Shown here piece after piece: positions 39,321 through 51,917 of a stretch of DNA of 64,000 nucleotides. Numbering within the stretch: the stretch's first letter is position 1; each line of letters starts with the position of its first letter. The stretch covers positions 41,875,338-41,939,337 of the forward strand of contig NC_087066.1 of the NCBI RefSeq assembly GCF_963678635.1, read 5' to 3'. The notes under the pieces were generated by a model that saw nothing but the letters and a program-made list of their open reading frames with translations, was not told where the DNA came from and ran no database searches. Origin of the DNA: Symsagittifera roscoffensis. Lineage: Eukaryota; Xenacoelomorpha; Acoela; Convolutidae. The position numbers were made by a program, and so were the translations under genes.

Positions 39321-41601
39321 CATTATAGGTACCCAAAATAGATTGAAAATTTAGATTTGTCTTAGTTTGTATTGTAGATGTAATTTTCAAGCTCATAATA
39401 TTCAAGCAAGATATTGCTATGAACGTTTTCGTTCCTCAAAGAAATCGGATTCTAAAAGATATTTGAAAACGGAGGCGAAAATATTTGTACAAAATGTTTG
39501 TAAACTAATTGTGGAAAAACTGAGAAAAACGTAAGAATTTGAGTTTAACAGATTCGAATTGTAAAAGATATTCTACCGGAACTTGTGTTATAACCCAAGT
39601 GTTTCTTTGTATAAAAACGGTCTCTTGGTATCTTTGATTCAGGGCGCTTTACTGATTTCTACAAGCTAATTTTTTATATTCTTTTAAATAATCCGCTGAT
39701 ACAACCATAATGTTTTTGTAATTTTTGAGTAATTTTGTTTTGAATTAATTATGGCCAGAGGCTTATGTACCCCTTGTACAGCAACCAACTACTCTTGTTT
39801 TAATTATTTTATCTGATAAGTTATCCTGCTGGTATGGAAAAAAATTGGAGCAGACAAAATGTTTGACAAATTTACCTTTTTAGAAAATTTCTCCTTACAA
39901 TTTGCCAATGTAGATCTAAGTGTTTTAGTTTTTGAAATATTCTTTTAATTTATGCAATCGAAACCTTGTCTTAGTTTCTTAGACCTCAGAATTTTTTTTC
40001 TGCGCGTTACCAGTCATCTTTAAAGAATTCTATCTACTAACGAAACACATGATGTGATAACGCCGCAAAGCTGATACAAAAACTTAACACAAAACTGAAA
40101 CTGAAGGAAAAATTTGCAGTTTCTGACGAAAAAAAAGAATTATTAACTTGTTTAAAATTCGTCACTTGCTAATGAAACGGAAGTTTAAAGATGTTCTCAA
40201 AAGGTAAATGAAACCCGGGCTGCAACTTGCAAAAAAAACACGCAAAAATACATCGGGTACTAGTTCACTTGATTGGTCTCTTAAAATTGCTGTGTTCCCT
40301 AATGAAAACCGAGGTACAGTTTATGGCTAATTCTAACAGTAAGCTTTTTTTATTTATCTATATTGCTGTGGTAACGTGCCTAGTTAGTCTAGCAGGTATG
40401 AATCCGGTTACCAAACTTTTAGTAAACTAGTACCATACATCGTTACGTATGACTTGTCGGCACGTTAGTTATGCCGCTGAATCCGCAAAATGTGATTAAA
40501 GAAATTTGTAGCAGATTCAGATTTTTGCAAGTAGATTCCGCAGATTATTATTGGCTTATAGATTCCCTAAACTCTCCTAGACTCCGCAAGTTTAGTTTCG
40601 AATTCCGCAAATTGTGCTGATTTTGGACCGATTTTGAGCAGAACAGTAATTAGTCGTTTGTATTTGGATTTCAGAACAGTAAGAAGGTTAATTCGGATTC
40701 CGCTTAAAAGTGCCAAAATTTTTTTGTAATGTTAATATCACTTTGGTCTTGAATCTTTTTTCCAATCCTCCTCAATGCATAAAAATTCAAAAATTCGGAT
40801 CAATTGAGCTATCTCCCCCAAGCAAAAACGGTAAAACGCTACAAAAAGACGTCAGCAAACTTAATTAGATGATTTATGTGTTCTAAGCACGCAATCAGAT
40901 GACCGCCTGAAGTTTATTTTAAATGAGTATCGAAAAGAGTTTTGAAATATTAAAAAAAATCGAAATTTATAGAACAATTTTTTTGTAACTTTTTGTTTTG
41001 GCGACCATTGCCTCATCAAGGAAAGCAAAATACCAGAGTTGATGCTCTAGCCTTGTATCTAAATAGGAAAACTGTTCTCCGCAGTACCTTAATTTTGTAC
41101 ACAAGAGTTTTTTCCTTTTAGGACAGAAGCAAGTAGCTTTATATTCCTCAGTTTTTCAGTTTTTTTATTCTTTTTACACTCTCTTGTAATTTTTGAGGTT
41201 TGATCTTGTAAGTTTTGACGTTCCACATTCGTTGGAGAATCTAGCTTGTGATTTCATATCATTCAAACTATTTTCAAGTGGTTATAAACATGGCTCAAGC
41301 ACCTATTGAGCTATCTCCCCCCAAGCGAGAATGGGGGGGGGGGGGGGGGAGAGATTGCTCAATGGGATCCAAAAAATGGAGAACAGGTTTTCTCAAAAAA
41401 TCAAAAAACCATTTAAGAATAAAAAAACTTCGTCTGTAGAAACTTCCGCGTTTTTATTTAACCGCCATCAAACTAAAAGAATGTTGAAAATTTTAAAGTT
41501 GTTTTATGTCTAGATTTAAGTGGGAGATGAAAATCAATCAAGCATGACGATTGAATCAAATATATAGATTTAATAAATAGTTTGCAAAGCAGAAAACCTA
41601 C
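39321..41601. other. AT-rich intron sequence, no gene recognised
   Basis: No coding signature. The frame at 40227-40430 has a hydrophobic C-terminus but no homology that I recognise and no splice signals. A G run with one purine-rich stretch lies at 41331-41350. Confidence 0.4.
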
Positions 41602-41801
41602 TTCGATCGATCCCGACTCTGCATCGACATCACCCATCACAAATGGTATTCCTGAGGGAGGAGACACAATGCCCCACTTGGGGGAGCCATACGTGTTCAA
41701 GGAAAAACTGGTCGTGTTGAGGGGCTCCATGGTGGTCACTTTGGTGCCTGTGGGGGAGTTCTCAGGGACGAAGAAGCCAGAACCAGATATTTGTGTCTGG
41801 T
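41602..41801 (-). CDS. Cadherin-like gene, exon 1 of the secure set (start of an EC repeat)
   Basis: Exon with acceptor CTACATTTCAG and donor GTAGGT. Its first two bases complete a codon from an upstream exon, and it ends in phase 0, matching 37119-37308. The translation has GSGFFVPENSPTGTKVTTM, the hallmark start of an extracellular cadherin repeat (V-P-E-N-S-P-x-G-T-x-V), and later GDVDAESGSIE. It is either the first or an early EC repeat of the visible gene. Confidence 0.82.
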
Positions 41802-41998
41802 CTGAAATGTAGCAAATGTAGTATTAAACTTTACAGTCATCTGTTTGGAATGAAAAAAAAATGTATAACAGGTATGAGGACTGGATAAAAATCATGTTTA
41901 GAAGAGCCAAATCTACATTTTTGTGTTTCGGAAATTTAAAGAAAAATGCAATACTTTCAGAAGAATTGGCAAAAAAACTTTCGGCTATAAGTACTCAC

Positions 41999-42091
41999 TG
42001 GTTGTAGGACTCCGTTTTTTCCTCCTCGGTTCCTGTGTAGCCCTGGGTTCCTCTCTCATTTCAAGTCCTGCTAGCGAAGGCACAAGTCTAG
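41999..42091 (-). CDS. Possible upstream exon of the cadherin-like gene with a furin-type site
   Basis: A 93-nt candidate exon with acceptor CGTTTTTTAG and a consensus donor GTGAGTACT. Its ending phase matches the next exon, and the joined frame has no stop. The translation is hydrophilic and contains EPRRKKRSPTTN, where R-R-K-K-R is a proprotein-convertase-type site immediately before the first recognised EC repeat. Classical cadherins carry such a site after a prodomain. The call rests only on splice signals and phase, because the residues themselves are not diagnostic. Confidence 0.45.
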
Positions 42092-42140
42092 CTAAAAAAC
42101 GGCGAAAACAGAGCACGAAGAAGATGCAATGCAGAGAAAG

Positions 42141-42460
<320 letters not shown>

Positions 42461-42463
<3 letters not shown>

Positions 42464-42840
42464 TAGTTTTCCCGATAAATTGAGCGGGTGTTGGGAACTA
42501 CAGATATATGCTCATGCAATACTTAGGAACGTACCCTAAAACGAGAAGACGTACCCTAATTTAAATCAGATACCGTCGCCACTGCCAGTGCGTGAAGTTT
42601 AACGTGACAAAAATGTTGACCTTGGTAGCAAGCATATAATACGTAATTTATAAAACCGCCATATATATTTTAAAATAATATCAGTCTAAGCAAAATTCCC
42701 CCTTCAATTAAAAAAAAACAAGCACAATTTCAAAAACAGTTTTGCATCCAGTAATCTCAAGTCCACTTGTTTGAATCTATAAAATTCCGCAGGTTATCCA
42801 CAATCTCTTTCTCCTCTGGTTAACTTTTAAAGTAATCAAT
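42461..42840. other. AT-rich sequence, no gene recognised
   Basis: Nothing recognised apart from a doubled word 'GTACCCTAA' near 42533-42560. Confidence 0.4.
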
Positions 42841-44082
42841 CGTCTTGTTCAACCCGAAAGCTCACCACCACGAAATCCTCCAGTAGCTGCCGCTGTTCCT
42901 CCTTGTTCATAGTATCTGCCGCTGGCTCTTCATTCTTCAGCAAACACCAGATCATCAGTTGCTAGTCCTCCTCATGATTTCTCACTCATGCTGGCAAAGT
43001 CAGCCATCCTTTTAATCATTGTGGCTTCCAACCATTGTTAAAAAATAGTAACGTGAAGCCGTCTATAGTTATCCTTTGCGCATCCTTGGTCGATGGTACT
43101 AACTTCGTGTGCTTAACTGTTTAACGATCTTTCGCAATTTCTCCAGTACATCAACGAAGTATCCTGAGACATCCTCATCCAATCCATCGATGTCGTCTTG
43201 AACGAAGTCTCCAACCAATAGAAACGGCATATCTTTCTGTCGAATTACGTATCTTTCTTCTGCTTATTGATTTTTTCGGGACTGGTAGCGCTTTGAGTGT
43301 TGTAGTCAGAGCTCTCCTTGACCGCGAATAAGTTCACTGGCCGCGCGTCAACCAACATCGCACTCGAAAAAATTGTTCGTCAAAGAACTTCGGTGGTTTG
43401 CGCTTACGTAAAGGCCCTGTGTTTCGTCTCAATGTCAACTTCGACGTTTTCAACAAAGGGCTGTTTGCATCTTCTATACCTCTGAAATTTCCATCGGAGG
43501 GGTACTAGACGATTTTACTTTGAGAGCCTCTCATTTAGAAACTACTTCACCCTCTTCCTGCCGCGGCGAATCACCTTCTTGGAGATCCAGATCACCCGAA
43601 ACACTTTAATCTTGCCATTCGTCGGTGTCCTGCGCCTCGTCCGCTGTATACAAAACTTCTGTACTATGCGGTTTTACTTTACTAGCCAAGCATTTGCTCC
43701 ATAACCTCATTCTCTCTCCGTTTCCTTCCGAACAGCGTGAACTTCAGTTTGTCACTTTTGGTCCTTAAGAAAAAGCGTCCAATGACAACTGTCATAGCTC
43801 TGTAAAACTGATATTGACTATCTTTCTATGAGGGTATTCATGAGAAAGAGTACCTTTGGACTTATTTTTAGTCAAAAAGGTCAACTGAGACCTTTGGGTA
43901 CTACCTTTGAAAATACATTTTTCATCATCTGTCCGGTGTGCCTCTTCCCCTCTCCAAACATGAATTGCTGCCTTCTTTCTTCCTTCTATCTCGTTTGTAA
44001 CGGTCGCAATCTCAATGCGTGCCGGTTCTTGCAATGCGGGATATGTATTGTGTGTAAAAAAATGTCTTTTCCTTTTTTGCAA
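42841..44082 (-). pseudogene. Unidentified decayed coding sequence
   Basis: The minus strand from 44082 down to about 42841 has coding-like composition with codons broken by many stops and shifts. It includes an open 96-residue part (44082-43792) with RIEIATVTNEIEGRKKAA, an acidic part with TADEAQDTDEWQD and EGDSPRQEEGEVV, a part reading KDMPFLLVGDFVQDDIDG and VSGYFVDVLEKLRK, and a final part with NEEPAADTMNKEEQRQLLED. I do not recognise the family. It could be a dead transposon protein or a dead cellular gene. The cadherin gene is on the same strand, but none of this resembles cadherin. Confidence 0.4.
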
Positions 44083-46268
44083 TAACTACGAACTGACATT
44101 TTGGCGAGCAGTCTACTCAGATAGAAGTGGTTCCAGGCCGTGCCAAAAGTTTTCAGGCCGTGCTAGCTCGATTTTGCTCGTGACTGCGATATTTGCTAAA
44201 GGCTGCTCACGTAAAAGAATCAACTTCAACGCAAATCAGTTATCGTCGCTAGTGGCGATAAGTTAGTTAAGTTTAACTTCACAATAATGTTGACTATGGT
44301 AACAAGCATAGGTTACGTATTGCATAATATCGCTATATATATCTAATTATCTTCTTACCAGGAACACTTCAAATGGAACTTCAACCGATATATTCTCCCC
44401 CCCCCCCCCTTAATTCAGACCTCAATATCTCTCTGGGTTTATAATGCCTTGAACCTGCTTGGTGGAATATTAACACAAATTCAAAAAAGTGGTATTGGTC
44501 GCAGATGACAAGGAGCGTCTGGTTCTAGAGCAGAGAAGGGATAAGTTTGTGATGCAACGGATTATCCAACAACTTCTGCGGTTAGTATCTTCTTAAGCCA
44601 CGTTAGCCAATTCGGCAAACCCCTCATATAAAGTTTTTCTACTAACTAACCGAACATTTTTTCGCAATTACGTTCTCATAGAACATTCTAACACTACAGA
44701 TAGTTAATGTTTTTCACTAATCAAAATGTTTTTTACGCAATCGTTATCTTTTGAAAAGAAATTTTGCTCAAAAATTACGTCAAATTATTTTCGAAGAATT
44801 ATTCAGAAAAGCTCACTACTTATGGAAGCAAATACACTGACACGATTAAAAAATCGAGTCTAAACTCATCGCTCAGTTTCTGAACCAAATCTTCTCAACT
44901 CAGATTTAGATATTCGCCCCCCCCCCCCGTGCCACCCAGAGCCCCCTTCAGCAATTTGGGTCAAACAATACTAGAGTTGTTTTGAATAATGGCAAAATTT
45001 ACTAAAAGTAAGAAAAAGCACAGGCCGTGAAAATGTAATACTCTGATAAAAACCTTTAAAAAAAGTCCAAACAAGGCATTTGAATTTTGGTGCAGCGCCA
45101 AATTTGTGAGGGAATGGGAGCTTTTTTATTGCTTATACTAATTTTTAGAAACTCACCTTGGTTTGGATCTAAAAATGATTCACGATCACATGTAAGGAGA
45201 CCGAAAATCAATATGTGAGATAATTTTTTCAGTCAAAAATACTCGTTGATTTACCTTTTGATGAGGTAGAATCGTATAAGAAAATGACATTTATGTAACT
45301 AATAAAAAAGAAACAATAAATAGAAATTATAGGATACATTATCACAATAATGATAATTTGTTTTTATACTTTTAGGAAAAATAAAAATACTATATTAATT
45401 CAATTAGAAGAAGGAACCAAATCAATTCTCCCATGTCGACTATCAACATGACTACTACAAGTGTAGAAAAGTCTAGTAATGATTTTCTGTAAAAGAGTGC
45501 CCTAAATGACAGCCGAGGTAACTGAGGCTTTTTCTATTTTTAATCTTTAGAAAGTCCATTATAACTAACACATTGCAGTTATTGAAAGATAATCGCTTTT
45601 TAATGTTTTTTTTTCGTCAATTTTCAAATTGTAATTTTTTTGTATTAATAAAATACTGAGCGGATTCTTAAGAATCTAAAGTTTACCCGTCTGAACATTG
45701 AAAAGCTCATTAACGACAATCATAGACAATTTTCTTGTCAAGTATACTGTAGTACCAACCACTTTTGGTCATATATTTATTTATACCGGGGATTGAGTGT
45801 CAATTTTTGCTTTATTCATTTTCAAGAGGTAAATTGATAATCTTTTCGCGCTGAGGTGTCATCAAAATTTGACGCACTATTTGTGACGCCAAAAAAAGCT
45901 GTGGCTTTTCTCTATTTTTATCCATAAAAATTAACAAAACGAGCTGAAGATTAGTAAATTTTGATCTGAAGTGATCTTTACTGAGTCTTTGTGAACTCTT
46001 CGAGAGTCAAAAACTCGTAAATTTTCAATTAAAGAAAGTGAGCGGTAATTCATATACATTTCTATCGCTGAATTTGAAGTCTTGAGTTGATTATAAGTGG
46101 GTGAGACTAGCTCATTAAAATTAAAACGATTTTTTTCAAAAGAAATTAATAAATAGAAGAAAAAATGTTGAACAAAAACATTGCAATTGTTTTTTTTCTC
46201 GCCTAAGCCGCTATTAAGAAATCGCATTTCGCTTTTTCAATTAAAGATTTGATTGATTTTTGCTTATT
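44083..46268. other. AT-rich sequence, no gene recognised
   Basis: No coding or RNA gene signature. C-runs occur at 44399-44409 and 44920. A short doubled word CAGGCCGTGC lies at 44133-44165. Confidence 0.4.
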
Positions 46269-46480
46269 GATCCGACTTTTGGAGAAAACGACGGAATTTG
46301 AGCTGAGTACAACGCCTACCTGTGCTCGGGGTGGTTTTTGTTTCTCCAGGGCAATTTCGTCATTTTAACTAGCCAATTTTGAACGGAATTTTTGATATCA
46401 TCTAAAAACCAGTGATGTCTTGAGCTCAATTTAAAAAAATATTATATTACTTGCGATCATTTTTTTAAATCAGGCTCGGA
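46269..46480 (-). repeat. Partial, inverted copy of the hairpin-ended repeat family
   Basis: TCCGACTTT...GTGCTCGGGGTGGTTTTTGT and TTTTAACTAGCCAATTTTGAACGGAATTTTTGATATCAT match, on the opposite strand, the right end of the repeats at 47294-51110. The other end is missing or too diverged. Confidence 0.55.
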
Positions 46481-47293
46481 AACACGCACCGTGCAACCAT
46501 CCGATATGACAAACATCCGAAAACTAAAAAAAATGTTGGAGACATCCAAAAAAAGCTTTACTAGGCAGCATCTAACATTTTTCAGCAAGTAGAGCAAGAA
46601 AGACCTGATTTCTACTTTTGCTTAAAACAGAGAGAAGGGCATCATATAAAAATAAGGTCCTGGTATCGCCGCAAAGCTATTGAATGTTCGGATGTGTGAC
46701 AGAGCGGATGTTTGATATATCGGAACTATGCCCTAGACCCGGCTATTACCCTTTTAAATTGATTTCAGTTGAAATGGGGGCAAAAACTTGGTGATATTGC
46801 CACGGCACTAGACGCCGCTTAGAAAATCACATTGTACTTGGCGTAGCGTGTCGAAGAAAATTTTCAAAACAAATCGAAAATTTTTTGTCGATTTTTTTTT
46901 GAAAATTTTATCAATTTATTTCAAACAATTCTTTCAAAAAGTATGTCAAAGACATAAAAATGCAGTCAACTTTTGAAGACTTTTGCCTTGATACAAACGG
47001 TCTTCACTTAACACAAATTTAACATTTTAATCTTTCACATAAATGCAGCAAAAACAGTTTTCCGATCAACAAATCCGTTTAACAAAAAAAATTAATGAAA
47101 AACAACCCTAGTTTTTGTACAGCTCGTTATTTTTTTCGCAATCACGTCAATTATGCTACACAATTATAATTTTTCCTTTTCTCGAAATTTCAATTAGCTT
47201 TGCGTTTGCTACTAATTTCGCCGTCTTCGTTTCTGCTATGTGACTAAGCTTTTTTGCTGCCGCCTTCAAGTAATCGGGTCAAAATGAATTAAA
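46481..47293. other. AT-rich sequence, no gene recognised
   Basis: No gene or RNA signature is visible between the inverted partial repeat and the first full repeat copy. Confidence 0.4.
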
Positions 47294-47817
47294 CAAGACT
47301 GCTCGTATCAGGGCGAAGCCCTGAAAGTTCCGACTGTCTTTTACCGTTTATGGAACAGTAATAACATAAACAACATAAAAAAATTAAATGAAATAAAATA
47401 AATTTTTCGATGAAAATCATCCCCCCATACGCCATATAAAGTACAAAACAATAAACTTCGCTCCTTGTAACAAATCAATTATGGCAAAAAGCCTTCTTTC
47501 AACCAATTTGGAAAAATTTCTAAGACGGATTAAATCTCCGCTTACGCATTAATGGCGCGAATTATATCGCGCGTTAATTGTCCCAAATTGGTCAAAATGA
47601 CCATAATGCCAATCTTTAAACCCTCATAACTTTACGAAAAATGATCACAGGTGAAATATCTTATCAAATAAACGCTCAAGACAACAATAGCTTTCGAATG
47701 ATGTAAAAAATTCCGTCAAAAATGGCTAGTTAAAAAGTCGAAATTTGTCTGAAGAAAAAAAAACCCACCCCGAGCACAAATATTCCGTTACTTTCGTATC
47801 GAAAGTCGGAACAAAAA
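47294..47817 (+). mobile_element. Hairpin-ended non-autonomous repeat, copy 1
   Basis: It starts CAAGACTGCTCGTATCAGGG with the hairpin CAGGGC-GAA-GCCCTG, followed by GTTCCGACT, and ends with AGTCGGAACAAAAA. GTTCCGACT and AGTCGGAAC form subterminal inverted repeats. No coding capacity. The single short hairpin near one end plus subterminal inverted repeats resembles non-autonomous Helentron/Helitron-type elements, which is an inference. Confidence 0.65.
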
Positions 47818-47907
47818 GACACCAGCTTTTTGATATGTACTGCTCATTTGCTGTGTCGTTTTTGTGGATTTTGATACGATCATTCTCTTCTGATTTATAA
47901 AGACAAG

Positions 47908-48447
47908 ACAAGACTGCTCGTATCAGGGCGAAGCCCTGAATGTTCCGATTGCCTTTTAAGGTTTATGGAGCAGCAGTAATAACATTAAAAATTAAATGAA
48001 ATAAAATAAAATGAAATTTTTTTTCTTCTAAAAGTTGAAATTTTTTATGAAAATCATCGCCCCACACGCCATTTAAAGTACAAAAAGCTAGATTTCGTTC
48101 CTTGTAACAAATCAATTATGGCAAATAAGCTTCGTTCAACCAATTTGGAACGATTTCTAAGACGGACTAAATCTCCGCTTGCGCGTTAATAGCGCTAATT
48201 ATATCACGCGTTAATTGTCCCAAATTGGTCAAAATGGCAATCTTTAAACCCTCATAACTTTACGAAAAATGATCACAGGTAAAATAGCTTTTCAAATTTA
48301 AGCTCAGTACAACAATACTTTTTGAAAGATAAAAAAAAAATCCGTCAAAAATGGCTAGTTAAAAAGTCGAAATTTGTCTGAAGAAAAAAAAACCCACCCC
48401 GAGCACAAATATTCCGTTACTAACGTATCGAAAGTCGGAACAAAAAG
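47908..48447 (+). mobile_element. Hairpin-ended non-autonomous repeat, copy 2
   Basis: Same layout as the copy that ends 90 bp upstream, in the same orientation: CAAGACTGCTCG start, CAGGGC-GAA-GCCCTG hairpin and AGTCGGAAC end. The two copies differ at many scattered positions and by small indels. Confidence 0.65.
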
Positions 48448-49676
48448 GACTGTAAAACATAGCTCTCGCTGTAGAAAACCAGAATAACCTCTTACGATTT
48501 ACGCATTTTTCATGTATTATGACTCACAATTTCAAATCTCGAATTGTAGCGTTGAATTAGAATGCGCTTACGCGTTGAGAACCTTAGATAAGTGCTCGAA
48601 ATGACGATTAATTTAATTCGGCAAATGAAAAATTGGCAGTTTTTGAACCAACAAAACTTTAGAAACACTGATCGCAAATTAAATGTCCCTTAATTACTAA
48701 GCTAAGAGCGCCGATTTCTTCAGCTTGGAAGTAATTTGATAGCAAGTTAGTAGCAAATTTGATTTCAAAAAGGAGGCAAACTGTAAAATGACACATTCGC
48801 AACTTCGTCTTAGAAATAAATCAATTACTACCGAGTTATTATATTTAAGGCAGCTAAAATATGCAGCACTTTACAAAAATGACAATTTAGAAATTTCTTT
48901 AACTTCACATAAAATTGTCCATTAGCATTCAATTTTTTGGCCAAACGCAGTGCATAATTTTTTGCTTATTTGATGTAATTTGTAATTTCAATTATTGTCT
49001 AAATTTCTGTCACTTTCTTCTAAATTTTAAACAATAAACGAAGTTAATTGATCTTGGATTCCATTTAAACTTGCTGCTATTATTTTGGAGGGAACGAATT
49101 GTCGAATAAAAGACATAGTCTCACAATAACTATTTCTTATTTGATTGGTAGAAAAGTACACGGAAACTGTTAATTTGATTTCAGAAACTTTACAAAACAA
49201 GAAATTGTAATCAAGTTTGTTAAAAATGCACAATTCTACAAAGAAAATCGTGTCTGATGAGATCTTCTGTATTCTGGCATAGATTAACCGTGAGAAAAAA
49301 CTTCTCCTGAATCACTCTGCAGGTGTTTTTTTGTCAATAAAACCGCTAAAAGCTAAGAAAAAACTGAAGTTCAAGTTGTCAATTAACGGCACTAAAGCAT
49401 TGCAGAGAGAGCAACATTTTTAAATGTAACATTGACAACAAACAAATGGAAAAGAGTTAGTGAACGCAAGGAAGCAGAAAAAAAACTGATTTGCTTTGAC
49501 AAAACTCCATCTTTGCAATTTCAAAGTAGAAAAAAGATGGCCTTGCAGCTCTTTGAAATTCAAGAACAAATTTTGATTCAATCTTTTCGATAAAATTAAC
49601 CCAATTTGAGAAAACTTGATCAACGGGTAAAGTTTTCATTTCATTTGGAATCCTGAAAACTAAGTTCTACTTTCGA
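48448..49676. other. AT-rich sequence, no gene recognised
   Basis: Open frames at 49027-49233 and 49420-49639 show no recognisable domain. Confidence 0.4.
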
Positions 49677-50275
49677 AAGTAGAAGTCGCTCACATTTTTA
49701 CTGTCTTTTAAATTTTGAATTGAAATTGTTTCATGTTCTTTACTGGCAGATAGAACGGATAAACAACATCCTTATTGCATTCAACTGTTACTCCGTAGTT
49801 AATTAATGTCATCTAATCTAGACTTGCTGTCTCTTTTCGTAAGTTTGCTTTCAGCGGCGGCAACTATTCGTTAACTTAAGTCATTGGGCCATTTTTTGGA
49901 TTTTGTTTCTCAAATTGAGCATCAAATAATGGATTCCTGATAACCAGGCAGTCACTAGCGAACCATCGTTCGGTAGCCCTAAAAATCTTGCTCATATCAT
50001 GCACAGTAATTTTTAGATCTCTAGTCTATTTTGTATTTCCTTCTTACCGGTTACCACTTTGTCATAACTTGGCTGGATGACATGCCGAATTGACACATCA
50101 TCTAAAATCACCAGGAGCAGTTCATTTTATTCATTGTCCGCAATAGTTATTTTAACTTTAAAAAAATTGAAATTGAGCAGTTTGAGAAAACTTTTATGTT
50201 GTTTATTTTTAAATATTTAAGAATATAAGGGAATTTTTGGGATATAAATTTGTCCAAGAAGATCGAGTAATTATT
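49677..50275. repeat. Local direct duplication, copy 1 (about 600 bp)
   Basis: From AGTAGAAGTCGCTCAC to AAGAAGATCGAGTAAT this block is repeated at 51116-51712 with only a few percent differences. The offset is about 1,439 bp. It includes phrases such as GGTAGCCCTAAAAATCTTGC. No coding function is seen. Confidence 0.8.
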
Positions 50276-50567
50276 AATCAAGAAGTTTCTAATTCATAAC
50301 TTTAACTAAAATATCTAATGTTTTTCCTAAAGTTTTTCTCTAACTCAAATATCTAATGTTCCAATACAATGGTTTTCAGATATTTGAAGGTGTTTTTTTT
50401 GCAACCTAAAGCAATCAAATTTGAACAAAGAATTATATTTAGGTCTTAAGTTCGAAAAGTTAGGATTGATTTGACGAAAAGTTAGGATTGACACTTTTTG
50501 ATAAATTAATCCAATTTAAGGAAACTAGGTTGCTGCGCATTTTTTTTATTACGCTGGGAAAACTAAA

Positions 50568-51110
50568 CAAGACTGCTCGTATCAGGGCAAAGCCCTGAAT
50601 GTTCCGACTGCCTTTTAAGGATTATGGAGTAGTAATAACAGTAAAAAATTAAATGTAAGAAAAAATAAAATGAAATTTTTTTTTTATTTCTAAAATTTGG
50701 ATTTTTTTTTGAAAATCATCCCCCCACACGCCATACAAAGTTCAAAAGGATAGATTTTGTTCATTGTAACAAACCAATTATGGCAAATAAGCTTCTTTTA
50801 ACCAATTTGGAACGATTTCTAAGACGGATTAACTCTCCGCTTACGCGTTAATAGCGCGAAATATATCGCGCGTTAATTGTCCCAAATTGGCCAAAATGGC
50901 AATCTTTAAACCCCCATTACTTAACAAAAAATGATCACAGGTGAAATATCTTTTCAAATTTGAGCTCAGGACAATAATACTTTTCGAATGATATAAAAAA
51001 AAAATTCCGTCAAAAATGGCTAGTTAAAAAGTCGAAATTTGTCTGAAGAAAAAAAAACCCACCCCGAGCACAAATATTCCGTTACTTTCGTATCGAAAGT
51101 CGGAACAAAA
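50568..51110 (+). mobile_element. Hairpin-ended non-autonomous repeat, copy 3
   Basis: Same ends as the copies at 47294 and 47908 (hairpin variant CAGGGC-AAA-GCCCTG). It lies between the two copies of a 600-bp duplication and abuts the second one, suggesting it is part of the rearrangement. Confidence 0.65.
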
Positions 51111-51115
51111 AATAA

Positions 51116-51712
51116 AATAGAAGTCGCTCACGTTTTTACTGTCTTTTAAATTTTGAAATGAAATTGTTCCATGTTCTTTACTGGCAGATAGAACGGATAA
51201 ACAACATCCTTATTGCATTCAACTGTTACTCCGTAGTTAATTAATGTCATCTAATCTAGACTTGCTGTCTGTTTTCGTAAGTTTGCTTCCAGTGGCGGCA
51301 ACTATTCGTTAATTTAAGTCATTGGACCTTTTTTTGGATTTTGTTTCTCAAATTGAGCATCAAATAATGGATTCCTGATAACCAGGCAGTCACTAGCGAA
51401 CCATCGTTCGGTAGCCCTAAAAATCTTGCTCATATCATGCACAGCAATTTTTAGATCTCTAGTCTATTTTGTATTTCCTTCTTACCGGTTACCACTTGGT
51501 CATAATTTGGCTGGATGACATGCCGAATTGAAACATCATCTAAAATCACCAGGAGCAGTTCATTTTATTCATAGTCCGCAATAGTTATTTTAACTTTAAA
51601 AAAAATGAAATTGAGCAGTTTGAGAAAACTTTTATGTTGTTTATTTTTAAATATTTAAGAATATAAGGGAATCTTTGGGATATAAATTTGTCCAAGAAGA
51701 TCGAGTAATATG
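51116..51712. repeat. Local direct duplication, copy 2 (about 600 bp)
   Basis: Counterpart of 49677-50275 and starts six bases after the hairpin-ended repeat copy 3. Confidence 0.8.
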
Positions 51713-51917
51713 TACTTTTTAACACTTTTTTCTCTAGACCTCTACATTATAGCGTTCTTTTACACTGAACCAGTTAACAAAACTGAATTTCTGAAATATG
51801 TTTTACTTTAAACGCATTTAAAATTTATCAACTGATTCAACATTATGGCACAATACAGTCAAATACACAATTTTATATCCGGAATTGTCATTAGATTTTT
51901 TAGTACTTCGATTGTTT

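Noticed and set aside
40227-40430. 67-residue frame with hydrophobic C-terminus
   Set aside because: No recognisable family, no splice or promoter context. One hydrophobic stretch in AT-rich DNA is expected by chance.
47294-51110. CRISPR-like array from regularly repeated blocks
   Set aside because: Repeats are over 500 bp, irregularly spaced and in a eukaryotic context.
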